64,000 bases of DNA from assembly GCF_900105115.1 (NCBI RefSeq), contig NZ_FNRV01000001.1:62001-126000 (forward strand). The letters are read 5' to 3'. Origin of the DNA: Pseudomonas mohnii (GTDB lineage: Bacteria; Pseudomonadota; Gammaproteobacteria; Pseudomonadales; Pseudomonadaceae). Position 1 is the stretch's first letter; each line of letters starts with the position of its first letter. A model generated the notes under the pieces. The model did not search any database. It saw nothing but the letters and a program-made list of their open reading frames with translations, and had not been told where the DNA came from. The position numbers were made by a program, and so were the translations under genes. Positions 28,022 through 37,923 of this stretch are shown here, in pieces.

Positions 28022-28960
28022 ATGAACAAGAAACTCAAAGTCGCCATCATCGGCTCCGGCAACATCGGCACCGACCTGATGATCAAGATCCTGCGTAACG
28101 CCAAGCACCTGGAAATGGCGGTGATGGTCGGCATCGACCCGGCCTCCGACGGTTTGGCCCGCGCCCAGCGCATGGGCGTGGCCACCACCCACGAAGGCGT
28201 CGAAGGCCTGACCCGCATGGACGTGTTCAAGGACATCGACTTCGTCTTCGATGCCACCTCGGCCGGCGCCCACGTGAAGAACGATGCGTTCCTGCGCTCG
28301 ATCAACCCCGGCATCCGCCTGATTGACCTGACGCCCGCCGCCATCGGCCCGTACTGCGTGCCGGTGGTCAATCTGGAGCAGAATCTGGATCAGCTCAACG
28401 TCAACATGGTCACCTGCGGCGGCCAGGCGACCATCCCGATGGTCGCGGCGGTGTCGCGGGTGGCCAAGGTGCATTACGCCGAAATCGTCGCCTCGATCGC
28501 CAGCAAATCCGCCGGTCCCGGTACCCGCGCCAACATCGACGAATTCACCGAAACCACCTCCAAGGCCATCGAAGTCATCGGCGGCGCGGCCAAGGGCAAG
28601 GCGATCATCGTGATGAACCCGGCCGAGCCGCCGCTGATCATGCGCGACACGGTGTTCGTGTTGTCCGAAGCGGCGGATCAGGCACTGGTCGAAGCGTCCA
28701 TCGTCGAAATGGCGGCCGCCGTGCAGGCCTACGTGCCGGGTTATCGCCTCAAGCAAAAAGTGCAGTTCGACGTGATTCCCGACGACGCACCGTTGAACAT
28801 CCCCGGCCTCGGAACATTCTCCGGCCTGAAGACCTCGGTGTTCCTCGAAGTCGAAGGCGCCGCCCATTACCTGCCGGCCTACGCCGGTAATCTCGACATC
28901 ATGACCTCCGCTGCCTTGGCCACCGCCGAGCGCATGGCGCAGTCGATGCAACAGGCCTGA
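28022..28960 (+). CDS. dmpF: Acetaldehyde dehydrogenase (acylating), DmpF/TesF/HsaG-like
   Basis: A 312-residue CoA-acylating aldehyde dehydrogenase. The NAD-binding fold reads [12 protein letters not shown] (about residues 8-19) and the catalytic Cys is in [13 protein letters not shown] (about residue 131). It partners the aldolase encoded ten bases downstream, with which it forms a channelling complex, converting acetaldehyde or propionaldehyde to acyl-CoA. Third positions are C-rich and more strongly biased than in the upstream genes, as expected for a well-expressed core enzyme. Confidence 0.95.
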   Translation: MNKKLKVAIIGSGNIGTDLMIKILRNAKHLEMAVMVGIDPASDGLARAQRMGVATTHEGVEGLTRMDVFKDIDFVFDATSAGAHVKNDAFLRSINPGIRLIDLTPAAIGPYCVPVVNLEQNLDQLNVNMVTCGGQATIPMVAAVSRVAKVHYAEIVASIASKSAGPGTRANIDEFTETTSKAIEVIGGAAKGKAIIVMNPAEPPLIMRDTVFVLSEAADQALVEASIVEMAAAVQAYVPGYRLKQKVQFDVIPDDAPLNIPGLGTFSGLKTSVFLEVEGAAHYLPAYAGNLDIMTSAALATAERMAQSMQQA

Positions 28961-28970
28961 GGAGAGCGAC

Positions 28971-29981
28971 ATGAACGGTAAGAAAATCTACATCTCCGAC
29001 GTGACCCTGCGCGACGGCAGCCATGCGGTGCGTCATCAGTATTCCCTGCAAAACGTGCAGGACATTGCGCGCGCCCTGGACAAGGCGAAAGTCGACTCGA
29101 TCGAAGTCGCCCACGGCGATGGCCTGCAAGGGTCGAGCTTCAACTATGGCTTCGCCGCGCACACCGATCTGGAATGGATCGAAGCGGCGGCCGATGTGAT
29201 CCGTCACGCGAAAATCACGACGTTGCTGCTGCCCGGCATCGGCACGGTGCATGACCTGAAGGCGGCCTACAACGCCGGCGCCCGGGTGGTGCGCATCGCC
29301 ACCCATTGCACCGAAGCCGACGTGTCGAAACAGCACATCGAATACGCCCGCGAGCTGGGCATGGACACCGTCGGTTTCCTGATGATGAGCCACATGATCC
29401 CCGCCGAGCAGCTCGCCGCCCAGGCGAAGTTGATGGAAAGCTACGGCGCGACCTGCGTGTACATGGCCGACTCGGGCGGCGCGATGAACATGCAGGACAT
29501 CCGTGATCGATTCCGTGCCTTTAAAGCCGTGCTCAAACCGGAAACCGAAACCGGCATGCACGCGCACCACAACCTGTCGCTCGGCGTGGCCAACTCGATC
29601 ACGGCCGTCGAGGAAGGCTGCGACCGCATCGACGCCAGCCTCGCCGGCATGGGCGCCGGCGCCGGTAACGCGCCGCTGGAAGTGTTCATCGCCGCCGCCG
29701 AGCGCCTGGGCTGGAACCACGGCACCGACCTGTACACGCTGATGGACGCGGCGGACGACATCGTGCGCCCGTTGCAGGATCGGCCGGTGCGGGTCGACCG
29801 CGAAACCCTGGCCCTGGGTTATGCCGGGGTCTATTCGAGCTTCCTGCGCCACGCCGAAATCGCTGCGGCGAAGTACGGCCTCAAGACCCTCGACATCCTC
29901 GTCGAGCTGGGCAAGCGCCGGATGGTGGGAGGCCAGGAAGACATGATCGTCGACGTGGCGCTGGATCTGCTCAAGCGTTAG
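28971..29981 (+). CDS. dmpG: 4-hydroxy-2-oxovalerate aldolase (DmpG/TesG/HsaF-like)
   Basis: A 336-residue class II pyruvate aldolase with the HMG-CoA-lyase-like barrel: [15 protein letters not shown] near the N-terminus (metal-binding Asp, Arg), [10 protein letters not shown], and the metal His pair in [14 protein letters not shown]. The C-terminal communication domain is present. It cleaves a 4-hydroxy-2-oxo acid to pyruvate and an aldehyde, which passes to the partner dehydrogenase. It is the last gene of the unit; a REP-type palindrome follows. Confidence 0.95.
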   Translation: MNGKKIYISDVTLRDGSHAVRHQYSLQNVQDIARALDKAKVDSIEVAHGDGLQGSSFNYGFAAHTDLEWIEAAADVIRHAKITTLLLPGIGTVHDLKAAYNAGARVVRIATHCTEADVSKQHIEYARELGMDTVGFLMMSHMIPAEQLAAQAKLMESYGATCVYMADSGGAMNMQDIRDRFRAFKAVLKPETETGMHAHHNLSLGVANSITAVEEGCDRIDASLAGMGAGAGNAPLEVFIAAAERLGWNHGTDLYTLMDAADDIVRPLQDRPVRVDRETLALGYAGVYSSFLRHAEIAAAKYGLKTLDILVELGKRRMVGGQEDMIVDVALDLLKR

Positions 29982-29995
29982 CACCTCAAAAACTA

Positions 29996-30025
29996 TAGGA
30001 GCGAGCCTGCTCGCTCCCACAGGGT
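29996..30025. repeat. REP-type palindrome
   Basis: The sequence GGAGCGAGC-CTGC-TCGCTCC with flanking CACAGG is the Pseudomonas REP family found at operon ends. It may also stabilise or end the upstream transcript. Confidence 0.75.
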
Positions 30026-30086
30026 TCACTCCTGATTGAGATAACAACAGCGAGTTCGGCGGATTCATGTTTTTCATGTCGATTTT

Positions 30087-30112
30087 CATGAACCTTCAAA
30101 AACTTCTGAATT
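30087..30112. promoter_or_regulatory. Candidate enhancer shared with 16983-17007
   Basis: CATGAA, eleven bases, then TTCTGAATT, 108-133 bases upstream of the -24/-12 promoter at 30220. The match to the block before the dioxygenase promoter suggests control by the same activator. Confidence 0.5.
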
Positions 30113-30219
30113 CGTTCGCGAGGCGAACCCACCGGACAGTGCTTTAGAGGTTGCGGTGCCCACGCTTAATTAATTGATAAATATGGATTTATTCTAATTA
30201 TCAGGCTCCGCAAACGGAC

Positions 30220-30234
30220 TGGCACAGTCGTTGC
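30220..30234 (+). promoter_or_regulatory. Sigma-54 (-24/-12) promoter of the C-C hydrolase gene
   Basis: TGGCAC-N5-TTGC with ten bases between GG and GC. The 18 bases starting at CTGGCACAG are nearly identical to the promoter at 17126. Confidence 0.85.
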
Positions 30235-30312
30235 TCTCTTCAAATACAAAGGCAGCTTTTCCCAGGACATCCGCGTGTTGCGCGGTGTTCGCTGCCACTT
30301 CACCCCCAATAA

Positions 30313-31173
<861 letters not shown>

Positions 31174-31296
31174 ATCGTGAGGCCTGCCTCTCGCTACCAT
31201 CGCGGCGAGAGGCAAGGCGTCAACGACAGCCCTTCGAAAGTCCTCGCTTTTGCGCCTCCAACGAACCCATGACTCAAACAACATCGGGGTTTGCCC

Positions 31297-32370
31297 ATGA
31301 CTCAATTACGTTGGTTGGGCGTTGCCCTGGCCTTAGCTGCCAGTGTGTCGTCCCATGCCACACAGCAGGTACCCGCCTGTGCGGCGGGAAACGGTTACAC
31401 GCCGATCTGCGGCATGGCACCGCCCGAGGATCTGGAACGGTCGCCGGACGGCGGCTTCCTGTTTCTTAGCACCACGCCCGGCTTGACCAACAGCCATCGC
31501 AGTCGGCTGCGCATCATGGACCTTGCTTCACGCCAGGTCAGCGACATGCTCATCGAGTCTCAGATTGAGCCGGGTTGGGGAGAGGCGTCGTGCAAGGCGC
31601 CATTGGCTGCCCTGGGCGCTCACGGCATTCACCTGTCCACGCGAGCCGATGGCCGCGCGCAGTTGCTGGTGGTCAACCATAACGGTCGCGAGTCGGTGGA
31701 GTTTCTAGAACCGGTGCGCGATGGCAACAGCTGGAAGGCTATCTGGCGCGGCTGCGTGGAGAGCCACGACGCCAGTATGCTCAACGATGTCGCCGCCACC
31801 CCTGACGGCGGTTTCGTGGTGACGGCGATGTTCAGCTTCAGTGCCATGAAGGCTGATCCGCATCTGGAACAGCTGCTGGATGGTCGCGCGACGGGACACT
31901 TGCTCGCCTGGAGTTCCGCCCATGGGCTACATCGCCTGACTGCCAGCGAAGCTCCCGCGCCCAACGGCGTTCAAGTCAGCCAGGACGGCCAATCGGTATG
32001 GTTTTCGGCCTGGCCTGGCAACGGAGTCTGGCAGTACGACCTGCAACAGCAAAAAGTCGTACGCAAGGTCGCACTGGACTTTCTACCTGACAACCTCAGC
32101 TGGACATTGGACGGGCATTTGCTGGCGGCGGGCGTGCCGGATGCGCAGACGTTTCGCCGGTGTTTCCTCAGCCACGACGAGTTCTGCCCCAGTGCATCGG
32201 TGGTGGCGTTGATCGATCCGCGAAATGGCACCAGCCATGAACTGCTGCGCGTTCAAGAGGGGGTGTTGTTCGGCGCGTCGACAGCACTGCAGGTCGGTCG
32301 GGATGTGTTCGTCGGAGCGTTTGCCGGGGATCGACTGCTGTTGCTTCCCGACGCATTGCCCGCGCCATAA
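31297..32370 (+). CDS. Secreted SMP-30/arylesterase-like beta-propeller protein
   Basis: A 357-residue protein with a signal peptide (residues 1-24, cleavage near SSHA-TQQ). The body has six-bladed-propeller features of the SMP-30/paraoxonase/strictosidine-synthase superfamily: GIHLSTRADGRAQLLVVNHNGRESVE, MLNDVAATPDGGFVVT and APNGVQVSQDGQSVWFS, where the Asn and Asp residues usually bind calcium. ATG 31297 has GGGG upstream; the TTG at 31291 is less likely. It may be a periplasmic lactonase or esterase. It follows the C-C hydrolase by about 120 bases and could be cotranscribed. Confidence 0.7.
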   Translation: MTQLRWLGVALALAASVSSHATQQVPACAAGNGYTPICGMAPPEDLERSPDGGFLFLSTTPGLTNSHRSRLRIMDLASRQVSDMLIESQIEPGWGEASCKAPLAALGAHGIHLSTRADGRAQLLVVNHNGRESVEFLEPVRDGNSWKAIWRGCVESHDASMLNDVAATPDGGFVVTAMFSFSAMKADPHLEQLLDGRATGHLLAWSSAHGLHRLTASEAPAPNGVQVSQDGQSVWFSAWPGNGVWQYDLQQQKVVRKVALDFLPDNLSWTLDGHLLAAGVPDAQTFRRCFLSHDEFCPSASVVALIDPRNGTSHELLRVQEGVLFGASTALQVGRDVFVGAFAGDRLLLLPDALPAP

Positions 32371-32411
32371 ATCCGCTGCCTGCGCACGTTGAGTCGTGCG
32401 CCACTTTACGG

Positions 32412-32431
32412 TTTTGCTGAAAAGCCCCTTT
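32412..32431 (+). promoter_or_regulatory. Shared upstream motif (TTTTGCTGAAAAGCCCCTTT)
   Basis: Located about 75-95 bases before the flavoprotein gene at 32505 and followed by CTGTTGATAATC. It shares AAAAGCCCCTT and a GATAATC element with the region before the racemase-like gene at 7013, which suggests common control. Confidence 0.35.
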
Positions 32432-32504
32432 GACCGTGCGGGCTCAATCCGCTCGCACGCTTCTGTTGATAATCACGCACGCCTTTCAATGATCAGGAGC
32501 GGAT

Positions 32505-33977
32505 ATGCAGCCTTATGACGTTATCGTGCTGGGCAGTGGCAATGCCGGGCTTTGCGCGGCCCTTTCAGCCTGCGAGCAAGGGGCCCGAGTGGCCTTGCTC
32601 GAACGTGCGCCGCAGGAACAGCGGGGCGGAAACTCGGCCCATACCGGCGGCGCGTTTCGCGTGGCCTACCGGGGAGTGGACGACTTGCGCCGGCTGATGC
32701 CGGACCTGTTGGATTCCGAGGTGCAAAACAGCGATTTCGGTGCCTACAGCCAGGATGATTTTTTTGCCGAGCTGGCCTCGATGAGTCAATACCGCTCCGA
32801 TCCCGAAGTGCTGGACACGGTGGTGTCGCAGAGCCTGGAAACCTTGCACTGGATGACCGGAAAGGGCGTACGTTTCATGCCGATCTATGGGCGTCAGGCA
32901 TTCATGGTCGAGGGTAAGTATCGCTTTTGGGGTGGCCTGACCATCGAGGTTTCCGGCGGTGGCCTGGGCTTGGTCGACGCCCTGTTTCGTCGCGTCGAAA
33001 AGGAAGCGGTGGAGGTTTTCTACGGCTGCCGTACTCAGCGCATCAGCCGCCACCCAGACGGCTTGTGGCAACTCGATTGTGCGGACGGTCGGCAGTTTTG
33101 CACACGCTCGCTGGTCCTCGCCACCGGCGGCTTTCATGCCAACCTGGAGTGGCGCACCAAGTACCTGGGGCCGGGATGGGATTTGGCCAAAGTCCGTGGG
33201 TCGCGCTACAACACCGGTGACGGGATTCGCATGGCCATGGAGGTGGGCGCCGTCGCGCACGGAAACTGGTCCGGTTGCCATGCAGTGTTCTATGACGTCA
33301 ACGCGCCGCAGATGGGCGACCTCAGCCGCCTGAACCAGCAGAAAAACTACTTCCACCTGGGTGTAGTGGTCAATGCGCACGGCAAACGTTTTGTTGATGA
33401 GGGCCAGGATTTTCGCAACTACACCTACTCCAGCATGGGCGCCAGCGTCATGGCGCAACCGGGGGGCGTGGCCTGGCAGATCTTTGACCAGCACAGCCAC
33501 CACCTGCTGCCCGATGAGTATCGGGTCCGTCAGGTGACGCGCCTGCAGGCAGACACGCTGCAAGGGCTGGTCGAGCAGATGGAGGGGGTCAACGGCAACG
33601 CGCTGCTGCAAACACTGCAGACCTACAACGCTGCCGTGCAGCTCGATGTGCCATTCAATCCGGCCATTCGTGACGGTCGAGCGACGCAAGGCCTGGCATT
33701 GCCCAAGTCGAACTGGGCCAATCCCCTGGATCGTCCGCCCTTCGTGGCCTACGCGGTCACCTGTGGCATCACGTTCACGTTCGGCGGTTTGAAGGTCAAC
33801 AGCCAGGCTCAGGTGCTGGACGAAGAGGATCGACCGATCGACGGGCTCTACGCCGCAGGCGAGTTGGTGGGCAATCTCTACTACGTCAAGTACGCCGGCG
33901 GGGCGGGGCTGACATCGGGATCGGTGTTGGGACGTATCGCAGGCGCAGAGGCCGCTGTTCAGCGAAAGGCGCAGTGA
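32505..33977 (+). CDS. FAD-dependent dehydrogenase, TcuA-like (FAD_binding_2)
   Basis: A 490-residue flavoprotein with VLGSGNAGLCAALSACEQG (about residues 8-26), ERAPQEQRGGNSAHTGGAFR, NAHGKRFVDEGQDFRNYTYS and a C-terminal GLYAAGELVGNLYYVKYAGGAGLTSGSVLGRIAG. The pattern is that of tricarballylate dehydrogenase TcuA and its relatives, and it resembles the product at 12098. CAGGAGCGG lies before the ATG. No TcuB/TcuC partner is present; electrons may go to the ETF at 9216-10975, given the shared upstream motif. The substrate is unknown. Confidence 0.82.
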   Translation: MQPYDVIVLGSGNAGLCAALSACEQGARVALLERAPQEQRGGNSAHTGGAFRVAYRGVDDLRRLMPDLLDSEVQNSDFGAYSQDDFFAELASMSQYRSDPEVLDTVVSQSLETLHWMTGKGVRFMPIYGRQAFMVEGKYRFWGGLTIEVSGGGLGLVDALFRRVEKEAVEVFYGCRTQRISRHPDGLWQLDCADGRQFCTRSLVLATGGFHANLEWRTKYLGPGWDLAKVRGSRYNTGDGIRMAMEVGAVAHGNWSGCHAVFYDVNAPQMGDLSRLNQQKNYFHLGVVVNAHGKRFVDEGQDFRNYTYSSMGASVMAQPGGVAWQIFDQHSHHLLPDEYRVRQVTRLQADTLQGLVEQMEGVNGNALLQTLQTYNAAVQLDVPFNPAIRDGRATQGLALPKSNWANPLDRPPFVAYAVTCGITFTFGGLKVNSQAQVLDEEDRPIDGLYAAGELVGNLYYVKYAGGAGLTSGSVLGRIAGAEAAVQRKAQ

Positions 33978-33980
33978 AAA

Positions 33981-34337
33981 ATGCGTCGTTTACGATGGCA
34001 AGCGATTGCGCACCTGGCGTCATGTCCCGCGTTAATGGGCGGGTTGGCTCTGGCAGCAGGCATACTCGTTGTGTCGGCCCACTTTGCTTTTGATCAACGT
34101 GATCGACTGCTGCCTCAGGGGATAGCCAGAATTGATTTGTTTGCGGCTGAAAGGTGCAGGGCAGCATCCGATCCGGATCAAAAACCAACATCCCGCGATA
34201 CGCTCGCTAACGCGACTGAAGCCTGTATCAGGGCACAAGCGAGTCATGAGTTGCTGGATGAAATCGACGGCACCAAGGCCTATTTTCGACAGTTCGAGCA
34301 CCCGGGTGGGACCCAATGGCTGCCGCATCGCTTTTGA
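33981..34337 (+). CDS. Hypothetical small protein with one membrane segment
   Basis: A 118-residue frame beginning three bases after the flavoprotein stop, with GAAAGG upstream. One hydrophobic segment lies at about residues 16-36 (ALMGGLALAAGILVVSAHFAF), followed by a polar tail with two cysteines (AERCRAAS and EACIRAQ) that could pair in the periplasm. No family is recognised. Its tight spacing to the flavoprotein favours a real gene; the lack of homologues from memory counts against. Confidence 0.4.
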   Translation: MRRLRWQAIAHLASCPALMGGLALAAGILVVSAHFAFDQRDRLLPQGIARIDLFAAERCRAASDPDQKPTSRDTLANATEACIRAQASHELLDEIDGTKAYFRQFEHPGGTQWLPHRF

Positions 34338-34364
34338 ACAAAAATCCTGCGTCGGCGTCGCGGC

Positions 34365-34520
34365 TCAGGCGTCTTGATCGGAAAACAGCTCAAACATCAA
34401 CTGGCGAAGCCAGCGATCGGCCGGATTCTTGTTATAGCGTGCATGCCGTGTGGCTCAAGGTGTCGCATCTGCGGCCGAAGGTCAGGTAGGCGGTCGATGA
34501 GCTGGTCAAACTGTGTGCGC
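34365..34520 (-). pseudogene. Possible frameshifted C-terminal gene remnant
   Basis: The minus strand reads VRTQFDQLIDRLPDLRPQM then RHLEPHGMHA in one frame and, after a shift, YNKNPADRWLRQLMFELF and SDQDA with a stop at 34365-34367. The two pieces look like one protein end broken by a frameshift, possibly the end of a transcriptional regulator. No upstream part is found before the acoR gene end. This is a weak call. Confidence 0.25.
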
Positions 34521-34598
34521 ACTGGCAGTGATGAGCGCATGTCCGTTGAACGGGTCGATACAGCGCTCGTTACAGCGGTTTGCCAGGACACCCAGGCT

Positions 34599-36479
34599 TT
34601 ACACCTGGCTTCTGCCAGGCATGTCGATGCCGTGTTGATGCACCCGCCGATACAGGGTTGCCCGGGAAATGCCCAATGCCTTGGCAGCGGCGGTGGGTTT
34701 CCAGCGGTGGCGGACCAGGGCGTCGAGCAGCGCCTGGCGTTCCGGGCTCGTGCAGCCATCAATGGTGGGGCCATCAAGTCTGTGATGCTGCAGTTGCTCG
34801 GGCAAATGGCTGACCTGAATCAGGTTTGAATCGCACACCGCACAGGCATAACGCAGTACGTTCCGTAACTGGCGAACGTTACCTGGCCAGCGGTAGCCAA
34901 GCAGGCATTCCAGAGCCGCACCGCCCAGTTGCATCCGTTCCGCGCACAGCGTCGATTCTTCAGCGAGAATCCGGTTGATCAGCGCCAGCCGGTCACTGCG
35001 CTCGCGCAAAGGCGGTAACTGGAAGCGTGCACCATTCAAACGAAAGAAGAGGTCTTCGCGAAACTCGCCCGCGGCGACCAATCCTTCCAGATCGCGGTGG
35101 CTCGCGCAGACGACCTGAAGGTCGATCGCTCTGCTGCGTGAAGCTCCCAGAGGCGCCACCTCACCCTCCGCCAGCACCCGCAGCAGCCGGGTTTGCAAGG
35201 GCAGGGGCATGTCGCCGATTTCATCGAGAAACAGAGTGCCGCCATCGGCTTGTTCCAGCAGGCCTTGCATGCCCTTGCTCAAGGCACCGGTGAAGGCACC
35301 GGCGACATAGCCAAATAATTCGCTTTCGATCAGGTTCTCGGGGATCGCCGCGCAGTTCACCGCCACGAACGGCCGCTCGCGGCGCTGACTGGCCTGGTGC
35401 AGCTGACGGGCGAAGACTTCCTTGCCGGAGCCGGTCTCGCCCTGGATCAGCACCGGCAGGTTGCGGTCTTTAACCCGCACGGCAAGGCGCAGGCTTTCTT
35501 CCAGTCGCGGGTCGAGTTCGGCGGGTGTCAGTGCCAGTCGCGGAGCGTTGCGTTTCACCCGCCGTGGCACGTTCAGGCGACCGTGCAATTGCGTGTGGCC
35601 AACCTGGCTGTGCAACAGGCACAGCGACTCGTCACTGATCCGATGCAGCAACTGCTGATCGAACACCTGGCCAATGTGTTCCGGCAGTTGACCAAAACTG
35701 TGCAACAGCCATTGCCGCGCAGCGGGGTTCAAGGCCTGCAAGCAGCCATCGTCGTCCCAGGCGAGCAAGTAATCGGGTTGACTGTCGACGTAGCCCGGGC
35801 TGCCGTGGGCCCGCAGCACCCAGTAACCCTGGGCGCTGCTCATGAAAAATGCCTGTTCGATTTCACGCGCGCTCTGCACCACCATCTGCCGGATCAGGTG
35901 CTGGGAGCGGCGGTCGTCGGGTGAGCGCACCGCCGACACATCGAGCACTCCGAGCAGTTCGCCCTTGGGGTCGAAGACCGGCGCGGCAGAGCAGGTGAGT
36001 CCGATAAACGCGGCGCGAAAATGATCGCGTTTGTGAACCGTGACCGGCGTTCGCGCAGTCAGTACCGCCGCCACGCCACACGTGCCTTCCTCACCCTCCG
36101 ACCAGCAGGTGCCGAGGTAAAGACCGGCCTTGCGGCAGTCATTGCGGATGGAGGTTTCGACGCGGTAGTCGATGGTCTGGCCCTGAGCGTCTGTGAGCAG
36201 GACGCAGTAGTCGGCATCGCGGACCCGACCGTGGAGGCGGGCGACTTCTTCACTGGCGATGCGCAAGAACAACTCGGAGCGCTCGCGGCATTCCTGCAAC
36301 ACGTTCTGCGAGAGGATCCGTGGTCCTTGTAGCGAGCCGGGATCCAGGTGGTGTTGCTCCATGGAGCGCCGCCAGGAGTCGAGAATCAGGTCCGACACGG
36401 GCAGTTGCGGCAGGTGCCCGGCATTCTTCAAAACACGGCTGACGCAATCCACATGCGCCTTTGAGTGTGCGGAAAGCAT
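34599..36479 (-). CDS. acoR: Sigma-54-dependent acetoin catabolism activator AcoR
   Basis: A 626-residue NtrC-family activator. An N-terminal GAF-type sensor (SDLILDSWRRS entry, TCWSEGEEGTCG around the ligand pocket) is followed by an AAA+ domain with Walker A GETGSGKE, GAFTGA and Walker B GGTLFLDE, and a Fis-type HTH (PTAAAKALGISRATLYRRVHQ). The start at 36479 is chosen because GGAGG lies five bases before it; an ATG six codons upstream has no binding site. It is divergent from acoXABC, whose control region carries two sites of the form TGAGAC-N5-GTCTCA and a -24/-12 promoter. Confidence 0.9.
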   Translation of the reverse strand: MLSAHSKAHVDCVSRVLKNAGHLPQLPVSDLILDSWRRSMEQHHLDPGSLQGPRILSQNVLQECRERSELFLRIASEEVARLHGRVRDADYCVLLTDAQGQTIDYRVETSIRNDCRKAGLYLGTCWSEGEEGTCGVAAVLTARTPVTVHKRDHFRAAFIGLTCSAAPVFDPKGELLGVLDVSAVRSPDDRRSQHLIRQMVVQSAREIEQAFFMSSAQGYWVLRAHGSPGYVDSQPDYLLAWDDDGCLQALNPAARQWLLHSFGQLPEHIGQVFDQQLLHRISDESLCLLHSQVGHTQLHGRLNVPRRVKRNAPRLALTPAELDPRLEESLRLAVRVKDRNLPVLIQGETGSGKEVFARQLHQASQRRERPFVAVNCAAIPENLIESELFGYVAGAFTGALSKGMQGLLEQADGGTLFLDEIGDMPLPLQTRLLRVLAEGEVAPLGASRSRAIDLQVVCASHRDLEGLVAAGEFREDLFFRLNGARFQLPPLRERSDRLALINRILAEESTLCAERMQLGGAALECLLGYRWPGNVRQLRNVLRYACAVCDSNLIQVSHLPEQLQHHRLDGPTIDGCTSPERQALLDALVRHRWKPTAAAKALGISRATLYRRVHQHGIDMPGRSQV

Positions 36480-36572
36480 TAAGGCCTCCGGTTCCATCTT
36501 CTTTTAGTTGTGCGGCTATTAAGCGCCGTTCATTGGCCACAGACAAGTGTTGGGTCAACCGGGGCCGGCGGT

Positions 36573-36591
36573 GAGACGCGACGTCTCACGG
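36573..36591. promoter_or_regulatory. AcoR-type operator, site 1
   Basis: GTGAGACG-CGA-CGTCTCAC is a perfect 19-base palindrome, 119 bases upstream of the sigma-54 promoter at 36710. Confidence 0.65.
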
Positions 36592-36614
36592 TCTCGCCGC
36601 CACCTCGTGCAGCC

Positions 36615-36631
36615 TGACATGACGCGTCTCA
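36615..36631. promoter_or_regulatory. AcoR-type operator, site 2 (imperfect)
   Basis: TGACAT-N5-GTCTCA has the same 6-5-6 layout as site 1 with a perfect right half and a degenerate left half. The two sites are 41 bases apart, about four helical turns, which suits cooperative binding. Confidence 0.5.
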
Positions 36632-36709
36632 TCCGGGATGGATTCCGGTCATCCATGGGTGACCATCGGAACGCTCTACGGCGCGGTTATGCAGGCGTTT
36701 TTGCAGACT

Positions 36710-36724
36710 TGGCACCGGCCTTGC
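36710..36724 (+). promoter_or_regulatory. Sigma-54 (-24/-12) promoter of the aco operon
   Basis: TGGCAC-CGGCC-TTGC with GG and GC ten bases apart. Transcription would begin near 36736. Confidence 0.85.
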
Positions 36725-36778
36725 TCTTGCTCTGGCAACCAGCCCGACTGGCCACCCAATAATAAAAAGAGGTGCCCG

Positions 36779-36826
36779 ATGTCCTGCCCAAACCCTTTCC
36801 CTGATCTGCCGTTGGTGGCGTCATGA
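36779..36826 (+). CDS. Possible 15-residue leader peptide coupled to acoX
   Basis: ATG at 36779 follows AAAAAGAGG and starts the short frame MSCPNPFPDLPLVAS, whose stop (TGA 36824-36826) overlaps the acoX ATG at 36823 as ATGA. acoX itself has no clear Shine-Dalgarno sequence, so reinitiation from this frame would explain its translation. The AATAATAA motif at 36758-36765 sits over the leader's binding site and could let Hfq/Crc block both. The peptide has four prolines; whether it has any function is unknown. Confidence 0.4.
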   Translation: MSCPNPFPDLPLVAS

Positions 36827-37923
36827 GTCGTGCGCCGCAGACCGTAGGCATCATTGCTAACCCGGCCTCCGGCCGCGACGTGCGGCGACTGACCGCCAAC
36901 GCCGGGTTGTTTTCCAGTACCGACAAGGTCTCGGTGATCCAGCGCTTGCTGGCGGCCTTTGGCGCCACGGGTATCGATCGGGTGCTGATGCCCACGGACA
37001 TGACGGGCATTGCCGCCGCCGTGCTGAAAAACAGCCACGGCCGCCAGGCGCGCAGCAGTCACTGGCCGGCCCTGGAGTTCCTCGACCTGACCCTGCGCCA
37101 AAGCGTCGAGGACACCCGCCTCGCGGCACGCTGGATGGCCGAACGCGGCGTTGCGCTGATTGCCGTGCTGGGCGGTGACGGCACTCACAAGGCGGTGGCC
37201 GCTGAAGTGGGCGACATTCCGCTGCTGACGCTGTCCACCGGCACCAATAACGCCTTCCCGGAATTACGTGAAGCCACCAGCGCCGGGTTGGCCGGCGGAC
37301 TGTTTGTCAGTGGGCGGATTCCGCCCGGGATCGCCTTGCGCCGCAACAAACGCTTGCTGGTGCGCGAGCCGAGTCGTGGCCTGTGCGAAATGGCCCTGGT
37401 GGACGTGGCGGTGTCCTCGCTGCCCTTTGTCGGCGCACGGGCCATCAGTCGCGGGACCGATCTGGCCGAGGTGTTCGTGACTTTCGCCGAACCTCAATCC
37501 ATTGGCATCTCGGCCCTTTGCGGCTTGTGGTTCCCCGTGTCACGTCAGGCGCCTGGCGGGGCCTGGATGCGACTTGATGCGCGATCGCCCGAAGCGCTGC
37601 TGGTGCCGCTGGCGCCGGGCCTGCTGCAAGGCTGCGGTGTGCTCGCGGCTGGAAGTCTTGAACCCGGGGTCGCCCATCGTCTGTGCCTGGCCAGCGGAAC
37701 CCTCGCCCTGGATGGCGAGCGCGAGATCGAATTCAACGCCCATGACCGGCCCACGGTCACGCTCGATGCCGGCGGTCCGCTGAGCATCGATGTCAATGCG
37801 ACCCTGGCCCATGCCGCGCAACAGCGACTACTGGCCATCGGCCGCGAGCACCCGCAACACCCTCTGAACCTTGAACCACAAGACACCCTGGAGAATAAAA
37901 ATGTCGACACAGCTGACCGCTGA
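36823..37923 (+). CDS. acoX: AcoX, ATP-NAD kinase-like protein of acetoin catabolism
   Basis: A 366-residue protein with a diacylglycerol/NAD-kinase-like fold: GIIANPASGRDVRR near the N-terminus and the nucleotide motif GGDGTHKA, then STGTNNAFPE. AcoX is regularly found at the start of aco operons; its reaction is not established. It lies 22 codons into a region ending under the acoA start, so the two genes overlap by 23 bases. Translation may depend on the short upstream frame at 36779. Confidence 0.88.
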   Translation: MSRAPQTVGIIANPASGRDVRRLTANAGLFSSTDKVSVIQRLLAAFGATGIDRVLMPTDMTGIAAAVLKNSHGRQARSSHWPALEFLDLTLRQSVEDTRLAARWMAERGVALIAVLGGDGTHKAVAAEVGDIPLLTLSTGTNNAFPELREATSAGLAGGLFVSGRIPPGIALRRNKRLLVREPSRGLCEMALVDVAVSSLPFVGARAISRGTDLAEVFVTFAEPQSIGISALCGLWFPVSRQAPGGAWMRLDARSPEALLVPLAPGLLQGCGVLAAGSLEPGVAHRLCLASGTLALDGEREIEFNAHDRPTVTLDAGGPLSIDVNATLAHAAQQRLLAIGREHPQHPLNLEPQDTLENKNVDTADR

